Shown piece after piece: positions 27,401-36,554 of a DNA stretch of 64,000 nt. The stretch is from G965212025 sp965215765. Lineage in GTDB: Bacteria > Pseudomonadota > Gammaproteobacteria > Poriferisulfidales > Oxydemutatoraceae. Made by a program: the position numbers and the translations under genes. A model generated the notes under the pieces. That model was not told where the DNA came from, did not search any database, and saw only the letters and a list, made by a program, of their open reading frames with translations. How positions within the stretch are numbered: the first letter of the stretch is position 1; each line of letters begins with the position of its first letter. The DNA is taken from NCBI GenBank assembly GCA_965215765.1, contig OZ244118.1, positions 620,001 through 684,000 on the forward strand. Direction: 5' to 3'.

Positions 27401-30400
27401 ATCCTGAAGGACACGCCGAATATCGTGCTTACGACCCGAGGTTCGGGAAGATCACGCGCATTGAAGACAGCAATCACCACGTCAGCGAAAAAGCTTACGA
27501 CGCGTTCGGGCGGCTCCTGAAGGAGCGGGGAGTCGATGGTCATGAGCAGACACTCGCTTACCGTTTCACGGCGGAAGAAACGGCTCCTGCCAAAGCCGCC
27601 TTTGTCGTTGTGAAGACCAGCAGCAACAGCTCGCAGGAACGCACTTGGCATGACAGCCACAGCCGAGTCGTGCGCGAAGAGAAGTCCGGTTTTGCCGGTC
27701 GCCTCGTGTACTCGGATGTGCGCTATGACCGTTGGGGGCGTCAAGCGGCTTCATCGTATCCCTATTATGTTGGAGACCCGTCGTACTGGGTCAGCCGGCA
27801 ATACGATGTACTGGATCGTTTGGTGCGTATTGCCTGGCCTCGTCCGGATGGTGAGGAAGCTGTGTCGTCGATTCACTATGCGGGTCATGAAACAATTTTT
27901 CGTGACCCATACGGAGTGGAGCGCCGTGTGGTGCGCGATCTGCGCGGACGTGCCGTGGTGGTAGCAGAAGCGGAAGGAGCTGTGATTGAAAGAAGCTTTG
28001 ACGCAGCCGGACACCTGACTTTCATTCGAGACGCGCATGGCAACACAGCGCGCATGGAAAACGATGTTTTCGGCAACCGCATTGCCGAAATTGACCCCAA
28101 TTTAGGCGAGCGCCTCTTTGAATATGACGCTTTTGCCCAGTTGCGCAGTGTGCAGGATGCGGAGGGACAACAGCAGTTTTTTTCTTACGATCGCCTGGGT
28201 CGTCTCCGGACGCTAAGGCGACCGGAAGGAGTGGCGGGATGGGAGTTTGATACCGCATCCCACGGCATTGGACAGATTGCCGAAGAAAGCTATCGTGGTT
28301 TCGTTCGCCACTTTCAGTACGACCGAGTCGGGCGGCTGGAAACAATCAGAGACGGTCGCGGTCACACGCTGGATATTCAGCGTGACGAGAGTGGTCGAAT
28401 CGTCACGGAACGCTCTTCTGAAGGCTTTGTCGGCAAGCGAGTCTATGACTCCCAAGGGAAGCTGTTGGCACTCCAGGGTTTGGACGAGCGGATAAGAGGA
28501 ACCACGCAAAGGAATAGTCATTTTGTCGGATTCGTGAAGGGAAAAGCCGTGCAATACGAGCTGCGGGCACTGTTTTATCAAAGCCTGACGGAGACGATGG
28601 CGAATGCCCGGTCTGGTTCGCCGCGTGACCGCGAGATCGAGGAGGAGTTCCGTGCGGGCGTGGCGAGCCTGACAGCAGGCAGCAATTTGCTGCGTAGTGT
28701 TTTAAGCCGCGCCGGAGACGAAAGGCCTGGCGATGTGGAGTACTGGCTACAACTGGCACTTTCCCGCCTGGTGTGTTCGAAGACCTTGTTGCAGCAGAGT
28801 GGTGCAGGAGGGCAACCCTCTGCGAGCAACTACCGTTTCGGCCTCGCGCGCTTATGTCTGGATGAAATGACGCACGTTTTGGAACTCGCGGCCACTTCAA
28901 AGGTTCTGGCTGATTCGTTGCCCTCTGTGCCGGCCGACCGGGAATTGCATGAGTACTGGCGCGTTGCGGCGCGTGATGCGGCAGGGCGAGTTACGGCTGA
29001 GCGTTTTGGCAACGGGATACGTGCTGTACACCATTATCGACCTGAGGACGGTCAGCTTGGCAGCAACCAGCTTTTCGCTCCGAACGGGGAGCTGCTACGC
29101 CATGTTGATTACGCGTATGACATTGGTGGTCGCCTGGTGGCGAGCGAGAACGTCCTGGGGCGCTACACGGATTATTTTGACTATGACCGATTGGGCCGAG
29201 TGGTGCGCTTTGTACGCAAAGGAGAAACTGCGGGTCACGATGAGACCGTGACTTATGAATACGATGCGATCGGAAATCTCGTGTTTCATTCAGGCGTGGG
29301 CGAGTACCACTATGGTGAGGATGGGCGGTTGCCACACGCCGTGGTCAAGGCTGGCAACAAAGAGTATGCCTACGACCGGAACGGAAACTTGCAGCGTGGT
29401 CCCAACTACGATGTCAGGTGGACAACCTTCGGCAAGCCGCAATACTTTCTGCAGCGCACCGGCACACGGGTCGGCACATTCCTGACGGCTTTCGGCTACG
29501 ACGCCAACGGCGACCGCATTGAAAAGCTCAGTGCGGGCGGGGAGACAGTCCTGTATTTTGGCAGGCGGCACGAAAAGCTTTTAGACCGTGAAGGCCGAGT
29601 CAGTCACTTGCACTACCTGTTTGCAAATGGCGAACTCGTGGCCGTTGTCAGCCGCTCGGATGGCATTGCCGGTGACCAGCAAAGCGAGGTGAATTACTTG
29701 CACCGCGACCGTTTGGGCTCGGTGGTGATGGTCAGCAAGCAAGGCGGGCACTTCGTTTCTCGGGAATACGCACCATACGGCGATGCCCAGACTGCCACAG
29801 ACGGGGAGGAAGAAAAATTTCCGGTGCGCCGGGGATTCACCGGTCACGAGCAGCTTGAAGAACTTTCCCTGGTACACGCGAATGGGCGTCTTTACGATCC
29901 TGAGATAGGCCGCTTTCTGAGCCCTGATCCAATTATTCCCGATCCCCTGCTGACGCAAAGCTATAACCGCTACGCTTACGTTCTGGGCAATCCCTTGGCA
30001 TTCACTGACCCCAGTGGCCATTTTTTCAAAGGCATTGGGCGCATCTTCAACAAGCTGTTCAAGAACGTCCAGCGTTTCATCAAGAGATATGGGCGAGCCG
30101 TGCTGGTCTTTGCGGTTTCTCACGCCCTTGGTTCTGTGGTGACTCGGGTTTACCGGCAGGCAGGAATTGCGAAGCTGATCAGCTCGTCAAAAAGTATTTC
30201 CGCTGCCCATTTTCTGGCTTCCGTGGAAAGCGTCATCAGGGCTGGACAAATCGTGGGCGGGGCGAGCAGTGGCATCACGTTTTCTGTCCTGAGCGGTGGC
30301 TCGCAGAGCTTGCTCGGCGGGGTCTTCGGTGGGGTCGGTCATGCATTCATCGATGTTGCTTTTGCCGGAACCTGGACACCAGGAAGAGTGGTGGTCGGCA

Positions 30401-30903
30401 GTTTGACCAATGGGGTCAGTGCGGCAATCAGCGGGGGTGATTTCGGTCGGGCAGTATTGGCGTCTCTGCAAGGCTTGAGCCTGAAATATGCCAACTATGC
30501 GGCGCGAAGGGCGATGGTGGCGCAGTCACTGCTCAACCCCGACAACGCAGGTGGAGTCAGTGCTGGATTTTTTGGCGACGGATTCAAGCTTGGGGGTGGC
30601 AGATTTGATCTTCACAGTCAGTCAGGCAGCGTTCTCGGAGGCTTTCAGGGCGGCCAGGGGTCTCTGTTTGGAGCCAGCTATGAAAGCGGCTCTTTTGCGG
30701 ATTACCTGGTTGAGGCGTACGCTGGACCGCACGATTTTCTGAACAGCTTTTACTGGTATGACTCGCTTGGCAACATTGCCGTGGGTACGAATGTTTTTGC
30801 GCGTGGAATTGGTGAATTTACCAATTACGCGAATGTCGCTGTTGCCACCCCTTTTGCGGTCGGCGCCATGATCCCTGACTACGCCTACTCTCAGGACTTT
30901 TAA
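24412..30903 (+). CDS. SpvB/FG-GAP/RHS-repeat giant secreted protein
   Basis: Length is 2163 residues from the ATG at 24412. A GTG at 24397 would add five residues and overlap the lipoprotein gene. Order: signal peptide (MLVARHFRNALLAFLASC); SpvB-like N-terminal domain (to about 310); seven FG-GAP/VCBS repeats such as FADFNGDGMDDIY (about 330-690); Tc-toxin-B-like middle; YD repeats; a helical insert (about 1380-1530); more YD repeats; RHS core with RLGSVVMV, GFTGHEQLEEL and GRFLSPDP (about 1765-1870). The C-terminal ~290 residues are Gly-rich and hydrophobic, ending with AGPHDFLNSFYWYD and VATPFAVGAMIPDY, and show no obvious toxin active site. No immunity-like gene follows. Fragments of its middle and 3' end recur at 37.1-38.3, 40.1-41.0 kb and beyond. 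Confidence 0.88.
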   Translation: MLVARHFRNALLAFLASCPGMSGVSVAGTVSPGAIASELHVDEQGSLIYRIAIAVAPGVRGHAPNLALVYDSQGGDGVVGKGWRLEGHSFIHRCPATLAVDGIHRGVWFDREDALCLDGGKLQVLGSGHWSNTEMRLGNGAFARVLPTRSQQGALGFTVETKSGLKNHYGGSGDYQVDGSMEPPLTISWLLRESYDQAGNRIRFYYSGAEGEKHLVRVEYSIHAVELEYEDREAPVNSFLSGAQLALSKRLKTIRSWTEQTLVREYRLSYSQDRLDGSAILEAISECGAGDVCLLPTVFDWSQGAPPAFHAFDGVSHTEASPSKRTHFADFNGDGMDDIYEITGEKTSQSDRIHLSSGDGKFRLVDGPLTKPGSKKDLANYVFADFDGDGMADVYQFSYMRDHDHLWLTRRDGKNLSFLEVYGIPSGRSAAPSVARGCVSIRCLKFADFDGDGRTDVYRIRHSGGTGVFDEVHLSNGDGSYRKVSGVPSVASDRADDRVAGVLVADFNGDGLADVFRTGLRFQGEIYLTQTVGRYRLTDAPPMSAWTTASVRFGDLNGDGNVDFYQQQTRVGNGGETRVFLARGDGDYESREGPRISQLLNGVLSREPWRALLHDFNGDGRLDFYVAASDGQQDVLLVSKNAEFSAQQATVPGIAQKKEDLERLRFADFNGDGFSDIYQLPALSGGQGKLFINQAKAPRISRITDGLGKQNAVTYRSAKDAQTYASLAGSKYPQSSVPPATFLVSSVVSDAGGETGNRVSFRYFDARNDRRGAGFQGFGQQESYDHAKGVRTLTTYYQDRPFAGLLATRSVVLESGDGKIELSALKNEYESVVPHDDLTAHSRLTKKTETNRELDGAFISEVVTSFSDFDEYDNPGLVETHLQSAQETLVRVVETEHRNAETTWHIGLPLRQVLTHKNFVSEDLSLVVEFVRDARTGFLTEKIVQPNHPLAVMERYKYDGFGNLSVTTVMPYSGLGEARVTRVRYDEDGLFVRELVNPEGHAEYRAYDPRFGKITRIEDSNHHVSEKAYDAFGRLLKERGVDGHEQTLAYRFTAEETAPAKAAFVVVKTSSNSSQERTWHDSHSRVVREEKSGFAGRLVYSDVRYDRWGRQAASSYPYYVGDPSYWVSRQYDVLDRLVRIAWPRPDGEEAVSSIHYAGHETIFRDPYGVERRVVRDLRGRAVVVAEAEGAVIERSFDAAGHLTFIRDAHGNTARMENDVFGNRIAEIDPNLGERLFEYDAFAQLRSVQDAEGQQQFFSYDRLGRLRTLRRPEGVAGWEFDTASHGIGQIAEESYRGFVRHFQYDRVGRLETIRDGRGHTLDIQRDESGRIVTERSSEGFVGKRVYDSQGKLLALQGLDERIRGTTQRNSHFVGFVKGKAVQYELRALFYQSLTETMANARSGSPRDREIEEEFRAGVASLTAGSNLLRSVLSRAGDERPGDVEYWLQLALSRLVCSKTLLQQSGAGGQPSASNYRFGLARLCLDEMTHVLELAATSKVLADSLPSVPADRELHEYWRVAARDAAGRVTAERFGNGIRAVHHYRPEDGQLGSNQLFAPNGELLRHVDYAYDIGGRLVASENVLGRYTDYFDYDRLGRVVRFVRKGETAGHDETVTYEYDAIGNLVFHSGVGEYHYGEDGRLPHAVVKAGNKEYAYDRNGNLQRGPNYDVRWTTFGKPQYFLQRTGTRVGTFLTAFGYDANGDRIEKLSAGGETVLYFGRRHEKLLDREGRVSHLHYLFANGELVAVVSRSDGIAGDQQSEVNYLHRDRLGSVVMVSKQGGHFVSREYAPYGDAQTATDGEEEKFPVRRGFTGHEQLEELSLVHANGRLYDPEIGRFLSPDPIIPDPLLTQSYNRYAYVLGNPLAFTDPSGHFFKGIGRIFNKLFKNVQRFIKRYGRAVLVFAVSHALGSVVTRVYRQAGIAKLISSSKSISAAHFLASVESVIRAGQIVGGASSGITFSVLSGGSQSLLGGVFGGVGHAFIDVAFAGTWTPGRVVVGSLTNGVSAAISGGDFGRAVLASLQGLSLKYANYAARRAMVAQSLLNPDNAGGVSAGFFGDGFKLGGGRFDLHSQSGSVLGGFQGGQGSLFGASYESGSFADYLVEAYAGPHDFLNSFYWYDSLGNIAVGTNVFARGIGEFTNYANVAVATPFAVGAMIPDYAYSQDF

Positions 30904-31250
30904 GCAGGGACGCACCACAAGGCACACCACAAGGCACACCACAAGACGCATCGGGGAACACCATCGTCAGCCAGAGAGCCGCATGGCACACCTTTTCCAA
31001 TCCGGGTTCCCCTTACTTGAAGCAGTCTCAAGTTGCTTTAACGAGTGCCAGATACCTGATCTTGAGGTTGGCAGAGGTTGACTGCAGGGCTTGTTTAGGG
31101 CATAATGGCTATTGTTGTTTGGTAGTGGTGATGGGCATAAAGGCGGTATCCGCTGGAACTTGTGCCATGAGTGTCTTGGTTTGTTGCAAGGGATGGGTTC
31201 ACAGCTTCAAGCAACTGTGGTTTAGGGAGTGTTTTTGCTGACTTTAATGC
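30904..31250. other. RHS 3' flank with CACCACAAGGCA repeats
   Basis: Just after the RHS stop, CACCACAAGGCA-type 12-mers occur about three times (30908-30945). The same short repeats follow the RHS remnants near 37920, 38215 and 40965. I see no convincing gene up to the promoter at 31251. A plus-strand frame at 31017-31241 has no ribosome-binding site or recognisable features. Confidence 0.6.
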
Positions 31251-31430
31251 TTGACAGTCAAGATTTATTGTTGCAAAATTCCCGTACCAGTCTAGGTTTG
31301 CGGGTGAGGTGCTGCGTTTAGCGGTGCTTTGTCGTGAGCCTGAATAGGCAAAAGTCCATGGTGGGCTTTAGTCATGTTCTTCAGTCTGCTGTCAGGCAGT
31401 TGAGGGTAAAGGTTTTATGAGGAGAGACGC
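31251..31430 (+). promoter_or_regulatory. promoter plus conserved structured 5' leader, copy 3
   Basis: TTGACA (31251-31256), 17-bp spacer, CAAAAT (31274-31279). The leader keeps GCCT-GAAT-AGGC, AGTCCA-TGG-TGGGCT and CTG-TCAGG-CAG hairpins, then GAGGAG before the ATG at 31431. Confidence 0.68.
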
Positions 31431-32420
31431 ATGAAATTTCAAGAAGTTTTAAAGCACTGCATTTTAGTGGCCGTTATGTTTGGGCTGGCAATGGCAGGTG
31501 GCGCACAGGCGCAAGTGACAGCATCAACACCAAGCATGACCACGGAGTTGGCGAAGCAAGATCGTTTGCCTGCCGATAATCCGTATTGCGGTGCATACGG
31601 GATCACAAGTGGGAGGGAGCTTGTAGTGCTGCCCCTTTCGTCAAGTGACGATTACGACCCACTTGTGCCTAGTTGTGTGGATATAGATCTTAGTAGCGAA
31701 CCGGCTTTGCGCGATGGCAGGAAAGTGCCGAACTTTGATGATGGCAACAATGTGGGGGTAGTTGATTGGGTCTTGGTAGAAGTCAGAGCAGCGGAAGCGG
31801 GAACAGAGGCGGGTTCGTTTGATGGTGGAACTGTTATGGCGCAAATCCCTGCCTTATTGCTGAGTAGTGGCTTGGTCGTACACGCCAAGAAGTTTTTTTC
31901 TGAACTTGATGGAACTGCCAGGATAACGTGTGCGACTGTTGGTGCTGAAGTGTGCGCGGGCGCGGACGTTGATGTGCCAGCCGATGCGTTCCCCGTTGGC
32001 CAAGACATTCGTCTGGTTCTCAGGCATAGAAACCATTTGGATGTCATGTCTGCGTCAACAGTGCCAGATACTGCGGGTGTGCGTGAAGTTGACTTTTCAG
32101 TTACTGCAAATATCTTCACTCCAGCCGGTCGGACTTCTGTCTGGCAGTTTGAAGATGGTGTTACCAGTGGTACTTTGGCACGAATCTTGGAGGATTACCC
32201 GGATAGCGCATTCATGGTACCAGGAGACACAGATGGTGACGGGAATGTGAGGCCTAATGATGTTACAGGGGCGACAGGTTACGTTGGTGCTGAGGTACGA
32301 GCAAGAGTGTATGCGTATGCTGATACAAATTTGGATGACAGGGTGAGACCTAATGACGTGACGGATCGTGGCTATGTTACAGCGCGCTCAGGTGGGGCAA
32401 CCAGGTCGTATGTGCCCTGA
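31431..32420 (+). CDS. secreted protein with dockerin-like C terminus
   Basis: This 329-residue protein has the shared signal peptide (MKFQEVLKHCILVAVMFGLA, cleavage near AQAQ). The central domain carries VDWVLVEVRAAE, AQIPALLLSSGLVVHAKKF and LVLRHRNHLDVMS. I recall this VDWVLVE/RHRNHLxVM pattern from exported surface proteins of other bacteria. The end has two dockerin/EF-hand-like calcium motifs, GDTDGDGNVRPNDVT and ADTNLDDRVRPNDVT, spaced about 35 residues apart. It has no hydrophobic C-terminal tail. The next gene contains the same C-terminal module, so the two are paralogs. It is probably secreted and calcium-stabilised, possibly binding a partner through the dockerin-like part. Confidence 0.78.
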   Translation: MKFQEVLKHCILVAVMFGLAMAGGAQAQVTASTPSMTTELAKQDRLPADNPYCGAYGITSGRELVVLPLSSSDDYDPLVPSCVDIDLSSEPALRDGRKVPNFDDGNNVGVVDWVLVEVRAAEAGTEAGSFDGGTVMAQIPALLLSSGLVVHAKKFFSELDGTARITCATVGAEVCAGADVDVPADAFPVGQDIRLVLRHRNHLDVMSASTVPDTAGVREVDFSVTANIFTPAGRTSVWQFEDGVTSGTLARILEDYPDSAFMVPGDTDGDGNVRPNDVTGATGYVGAEVRARVYAYADTNLDDRVRPNDVTDRGYVTARSGGATRSYVP

Positions 32421-32524
32421 TGAATAGCCTTAAAGTTGTGTTATCTCGGGTCTTTTGGACAAACCTTTCATGAAGCTTGGTTGTCGGTTTGTCCTTTCTG
32501 GCTAAAGCGTAGGAGTTGAATAAG

Positions 32525-34465
32525 ATGTTGTTGTTTAAAGCTTGGGATGGGTGGTGTTGCTTGGCAAAAGTGAAGGGCTTTTTGGCTAGAGTTTGTTTGC
32601 CACTTGTCCTTTCTGTGTCCGGAATTGCTAACGCCGTGACCATACTTGATGACTACGTTTATAAGGCAGAGAATTTCTATGGTGCAGCACCACAGCCTAC
32701 CGGTGCGGCTGGAGTTTGTGGCGATTGTGTTGGGGAGTTGTTTCTAAGGATGAGCGAGCCTGAACTTGTGACGGAAGGAGGAGTGGAATATGTGTCGGTA
32801 GCTTTTTCGGCGACTGCTGCATTCAGCACTCGGTTTACAACAGAATTAGAAGAATCAGGGCAAATCCCCTATTTGGGAAACATTGGTTTTCAGGTTTCAG
32901 TTGGTGGTTCCGGGATAGACTTGAGTCCTGACTCGTGCATGGTCATGCAAGGCGATAGAGCGGAATACGGTTTGGGTGTTAATGAGGGTGAGTCTTCGCC
33001 GGTTTCAGTTGAACTTAGCGGTCTTAGACCTGGGGCAATAACAGGGGCTGATCCCAGTGATGGCACACACTACTCTCTTAGTGATACTGTACCTGTTACA
33101 CTGGGTACACTCAGGTGCCAACTTGGCAGCGAGCCGGGGATGAATGGGGTTAACGCTTATGTCCTGAATCCGTCTTTCATTGATGGCAATGAGGTGCAAC
33201 TCGCTTCAACTGACAGTCGTACACTGATCTTAAGGGCGACAAATTCGTTTGAGGACTATCCTCTTCATGGGAAACCTCTGTTTGCTGTGGAGCCAGAAGC
33301 AATTGCGGATAGCACAAACGTTGAGATAATTGTTACAAACAACAATGTGCCAGGCTTTGTATCGACTGCATTTAATTTTGAGTTTAGTGGCTGTGCCGGT
33401 AATGCTCCATTGCTTCGTCCCACGACTTTTACCGGCGTATCACCAGTTATCGATATAGAGTTTGACAGTTTGCAGGCAAATCAGGACTGTATAGTAACCT
33501 TTGACGTGATGTATCAGGGCAATAATATTTTTTCGAACTTAACCCAACAAGTAGGTAGGTTGCCCGGACAGTTAGTTGAGATAAATGTTTTGTTAGGAGG
33601 GGCAGTGAGGGGATCTGTTCCATCCACCCCATACATGACCACAGATTTGGCTGAAATCAAAAGGTTACCACTCACTGACCCATACTGCGAAACGTATGTT
33701 GACGAGTGTACGGATGTAAAACTGACTACAGATAGGTCTCCAAATTCTACCACTGCAGATGTGGTTACCGGGGAAACAGTGGGTGTTACTGATTGGATTT
33801 TAGTAGAAGTAAGAGCGGCAACAACCAAAACAGCTAGTGAATTTTTTGATGACACTGTCGTGGCGAGGATTCCTGCCTTGTTGCTGAGCAACGGGGCGGT
33901 TGTTGATGCTGATAAGTTTGTTAATCTGAGTGAAAGTGAACGGGCTATATGCGCAAGCATAACAAGGCATGAAAATTCAACTAACGCAAATATAGAGCTG
34001 CCAGGCAGAGCTTTCACTGGTGGTAAATATGTGCGTGTTGTAATTCGACACAGGAACCACTTGGATATTATGTCAAATGATGTTTTATCAGTACGCGGGG
34101 ATGAAGTTAGCACGTTTGGTTTGACTGGCATTGGAGACGTTTACACTCCGCTTGGGCGGACTTCTGTTTGGAAATTTGAAGAGGGCGTTACTAGTGGTAC
34201 TTTGGCGCGTATCTTGAGCCCATATTCAGACTATGCATTCATGGTGCCAGGTGACACTGACGGTGACGGAAATGTGAGACCTATTGATGTTACAGGGTCG
34301 ACAGGTTATGTTGGCACTCCGCGAGACTCTCGTGCTAGAGTGTATGCATTAGCTGATACAAACTTGGATGACAGGGTGAGACCTAACGATGTAACAGATC
34401 GTGGCTATGTTACAGCACGGTCTGGTGGAGCAACCAGATCGTATGTTCCTGGCGCAAGAAGGTAG
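32525..34465 (+). CDS. secreted two-module protein with dockerin-like C terminus
   Basis: This protein is 646 residues from the ATG at 32525, chosen because AGGAG lies 9 nt upstream; a TTG at 32516 is the alternative. The signal peptide ends near GIANA. Module 1 (about 30-270) is a cysteine-bearing beta-rich domain with the phrases ENFYGAAPQPTG, LRPGAITGADPSD and VPVTLGTLRC, shared with the gene at 34547. A second small domain (about 275-360) has CAGNAPLL and ends near LVEINVLLGG. Module 2 (about 365-646) repeats the whole mature part of the 31431 protein, including RHRNHLDIMS and two dockerin-like motifs. Module 1 has a cohesin-like look, but this is not established. Confidence 0.75.
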   Translation: MLLFKAWDGWCCLAKVKGFLARVCLPLVLSVSGIANAVTILDDYVYKAENFYGAAPQPTGAAGVCGDCVGELFLRMSEPELVTEGGVEYVSVAFSATAAFSTRFTTELEESGQIPYLGNIGFQVSVGGSGIDLSPDSCMVMQGDRAEYGLGVNEGESSPVSVELSGLRPGAITGADPSDGTHYSLSDTVPVTLGTLRCQLGSEPGMNGVNAYVLNPSFIDGNEVQLASTDSRTLILRATNSFEDYPLHGKPLFAVEPEAIADSTNVEIIVTNNNVPGFVSTAFNFEFSGCAGNAPLLRPTTFTGVSPVIDIEFDSLQANQDCIVTFDVMYQGNNIFSNLTQQVGRLPGQLVEINVLLGGAVRGSVPSTPYMTTDLAEIKRLPLTDPYCETYVDECTDVKLTTDRSPNSTTADVVTGETVGVTDWILVEVRAATTKTASEFFDDTVVARIPALLLSNGAVVDADKFVNLSESERAICASITRHENSTNANIELPGRAFTGGKYVRVVIRHRNHLDIMSNDVLSVRGDEVSTFGLTGIGDVYTPLGRTSVWKFEEGVTSGTLARILSPYSDYAFMVPGDTDGDGNVRPIDVTGSTGYVGTPRDSRARVYALADTNLDDRVRPNDVTDRGYVTARSGGATRSYVPGARR

Positions 34466-34546
34466 TGACCATTGCAAATCTTTTTAATCATTTTAATCAA
34501 AGCTTGATTTTATCTGGCTTTCCATTCATAAATAGGAGTTTATCAA

Positions 34547-36406
34547 ATGCTGTTATTAAATCATCAACGTGAGTGTTATCTGACAAAAGCTAAGAGGCTT
34601 TTTGCCGGGGTTGCGTTATTCCTCTTTTTTCCAGTGTTTGGGACTGTAAATGCGCAGTATACTTACGAGCCGGAGAATTTCTATGGTGCAGTAACACAAC
34701 CTACTGGTGAAACCTGTGAAGCCTGTGTTGGGGAGTTGTTTCTCGAAATGAGTTCACCTGCACTTGTGGATGTTGACGGAGTTCAAAATATGTCGGTTGA
34801 CTTTATAGCAACTGCGCAGTTTAGCAGTGCCTTTCAAGGGCGTTTAGATTCAGAAAGTCTAACTTCTTATTTGGGGAACATTACATTTCAAGTTTCAGTT
34901 GGTGGTCCAGGGATAAATTTGGATGCTAATGAGTGCACGGTAGTTCAGGGCAATAGACCGGCTTACTCTTTGAGTGCTGGTGAAGGTGAGCTTACTCCGC
35001 CTTCGCTCGAACTTGCTGCTCTTAGACCTGGGGCAATAGCAGGGGCTGATCCCAGTGATGCCTCACACTACATTCTTAGTGATACTGTACCTGTTACAAT
35101 TGGCACACTCAGATGCCCATTTGATAGTGACCCGGGAATGGCGGGTATTAATGCTTATGTCCTAAATCCATCATTACTTGACGGTAATGAGGTTCAACTC
35201 TCTGCTGCTGATGCTCTTCCGCTGATCCTAAGAGCAGTCAATTCATTTGAGTACTACCCACTTGATGGAACCGCTCCGTTTGTACCTGAAAGTGACGCTA
35301 GGTCTAATGCTGAAAATATGGCTACCATTGGGATAACAAATACCTTTGCGGGTGCCCCCATGGGTTCATCTTTGAGTTTTAGTTTTGATGATGGGTGCCC
35401 TGGTCGCGTTGCCGAGCCAGCACCAAGACTGCTTGTAGCAGGATTAAATAGTGAAACTATTACTTTTTCGGCTGCGTTGGATAGCGACTGTGTAGTGACT
35501 CACACGATAACTTTTCCGGGTGGAGTGCAGCAAACCTATATGCAAACAATCACACCAGCGGGTACCCCTGCTGAACTGCTTGCAATGGCAAAAATGGCGT
35601 TCATTAATGACAGCTTAGAAGCGTACGACATGTACTTGAATGAAACAATTAGCAGATCTGATGGCGGAAATGTTGTCCGTGGAGATTCTGTGGATGCTGC
35701 TGTTAGAGCTATAGTTGTAGACCTAAAGGTAGGAGATGAATTTCCAATTACTTTAGATTATTCAGGAGTTCAGGAACTAGTGAATGATGCGGTGTCAGCT
35801 GCAAACGTACAGTTGCCGGCCACAGCACGTGCAATGAACGCCTACAACTTCGCCGGAAATGTCACTGACGCAGGTGTGCCTGGGTCAACGATAAGTTTTG
35901 TAATTGACCTTGCAAGAGATGACGTGGGCGAGGAGAATCGCGTATCGACACTTCGCTTGATTAAGCTCATCGGTGGTGAGTTGATGAGTGTCAGTGATGG
36001 TGACGGTAATAGCGTGAGGTATAGTCGCATGCTACAAGGTGCTCCTGCTGGTTGCCCAACGGAACCGAATCTTTGGATGTCGACAACAACAAGGGACAAT
36101 GTGGCTGTAATTCCTATGCACCAAGCTCCTATCAATTGCATTATGATAACCATAGTTGATGATGGCGTTTATGATGAGAGCACCGATATGGGCAGAATAT
36201 CCGATCCACTTTCGGCAGCACTTGCAGCTGATGTTGCTGAAGCTAATATTCCGGATGCGATTGGCGGCGGCGGCGGCGGCGGCGGCGGTGGCAACGGATT
36301 CTTAGGAATCGGCTCAGCCGGAGCCTGGACGATCATGGCGTTGCTGACGGTACTTGGCTTCTCAATGTTGAGACGCAGGAGAGTCACAGTCCGTAGCGAG
36401 CTGTAA
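34547..36406 (+). CDS. secreted protein with shared N module and C-terminal sorting-like tail
   Basis: 619 residues, signal peptide ending near VNAQ. Residues about 30-250 are the same cysteine-bearing N module as in the 32525 gene (ENFYGAVTQPTG, LRPGAIAGADPSD, VPVTIGTLRC). Residues about 345-560 are a different module that recurs in the 38481 and 41217 proteins (SFVIDLARD, TIVDDGVYDES). It resembles choice-of-anchor-U type domains that sit before C-terminal anchors. A pure Gly run (GGC triplets, 36265-36294) follows, then the tail GSAGAWTIMALLTVLGFSML and an arginine cluster. It links the dockerin-like and tail-bearing groups. A good terminator follows. Confidence 0.76.
   Translation: MLLLNHQRECYLTKAKRLFAGVALFLFFPVFGTVNAQYTYEPENFYGAVTQPTGETCEACVGELFLEMSSPALVDVDGVQNMSVDFIATAQFSSAFQGRLDSESLTSYLGNITFQVSVGGPGINLDANECTVVQGNRPAYSLSAGEGELTPPSLELAALRPGAIAGADPSDASHYILSDTVPVTIGTLRCPFDSDPGMAGINAYVLNPSLLDGNEVQLSAADALPLILRAVNSFEYYPLDGTAPFVPESDARSNAENMATIGITNTFAGAPMGSSLSFSFDDGCPGRVAEPAPRLLVAGLNSETITFSAALDSDCVVTHTITFPGGVQQTYMQTITPAGTPAELLAMAKMAFINDSLEAYDMYLNETISRSDGGNVVRGDSVDAAVRAIVVDLKVGDEFPITLDYSGVQELVNDAVSAANVQLPATARAMNAYNFAGNVTDAGVPGSTISFVIDLARDDVGEENRVSTLRLIKLIGGELMSVSDGDGNSVRYSRMLQGAPAGCPTEPNLWMSTTTRDNVAVIPMHQAPINCIMITIVDDGVYDESTDMGRISDPLSAALAADVAEANIPDAIGGGGGGGGGGNGFLGIGSAGAWTIMALLTVLGFSMLRRRRVTVRSEL
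36265..36294 (+). repeat. GGC triplet run encoding polyglycine linker
   Basis: About nine consecutive GGC or GGT codons encode a Gly stretch just before the hydrophobic tail. Slippage here would change linker length without breaking the frame. Confidence 0.9.
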
Positions 36407-36428
36407 CTAGCCCAAACTAAGGAAGAAA

Positions 36429-36458
36429 GGCGGGTGCTTCGTTACCCGCCTTTTTTTT
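36429..36458 (+). terminator. rho-independent terminator
   Basis: GGCGGGT (36429-36435) pairs with ACCCGCC (36444-36450), followed by eight T residues. It lies 22 nt after the stop of the 619-residue protein. Near-identical terminators follow the genes ending at 39434 and 42140. Confidence 0.92.
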
Positions 36459-36554
36459 GTCTTTTTTATTTATGCAGCAGCCTTAAACAAGCACACAGAA
36501 AGCTGGCTTCAAAGCACCTGTGGAACAATCAAGTTTCACTTTTGGCCTTTCAGA

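Noticed and set aside
31017..31241. 74-codon frame between RHS and the next secreted gene
   Set aside because: No ribosome-binding site, no conserved counterpart upstream of the other leader copies.
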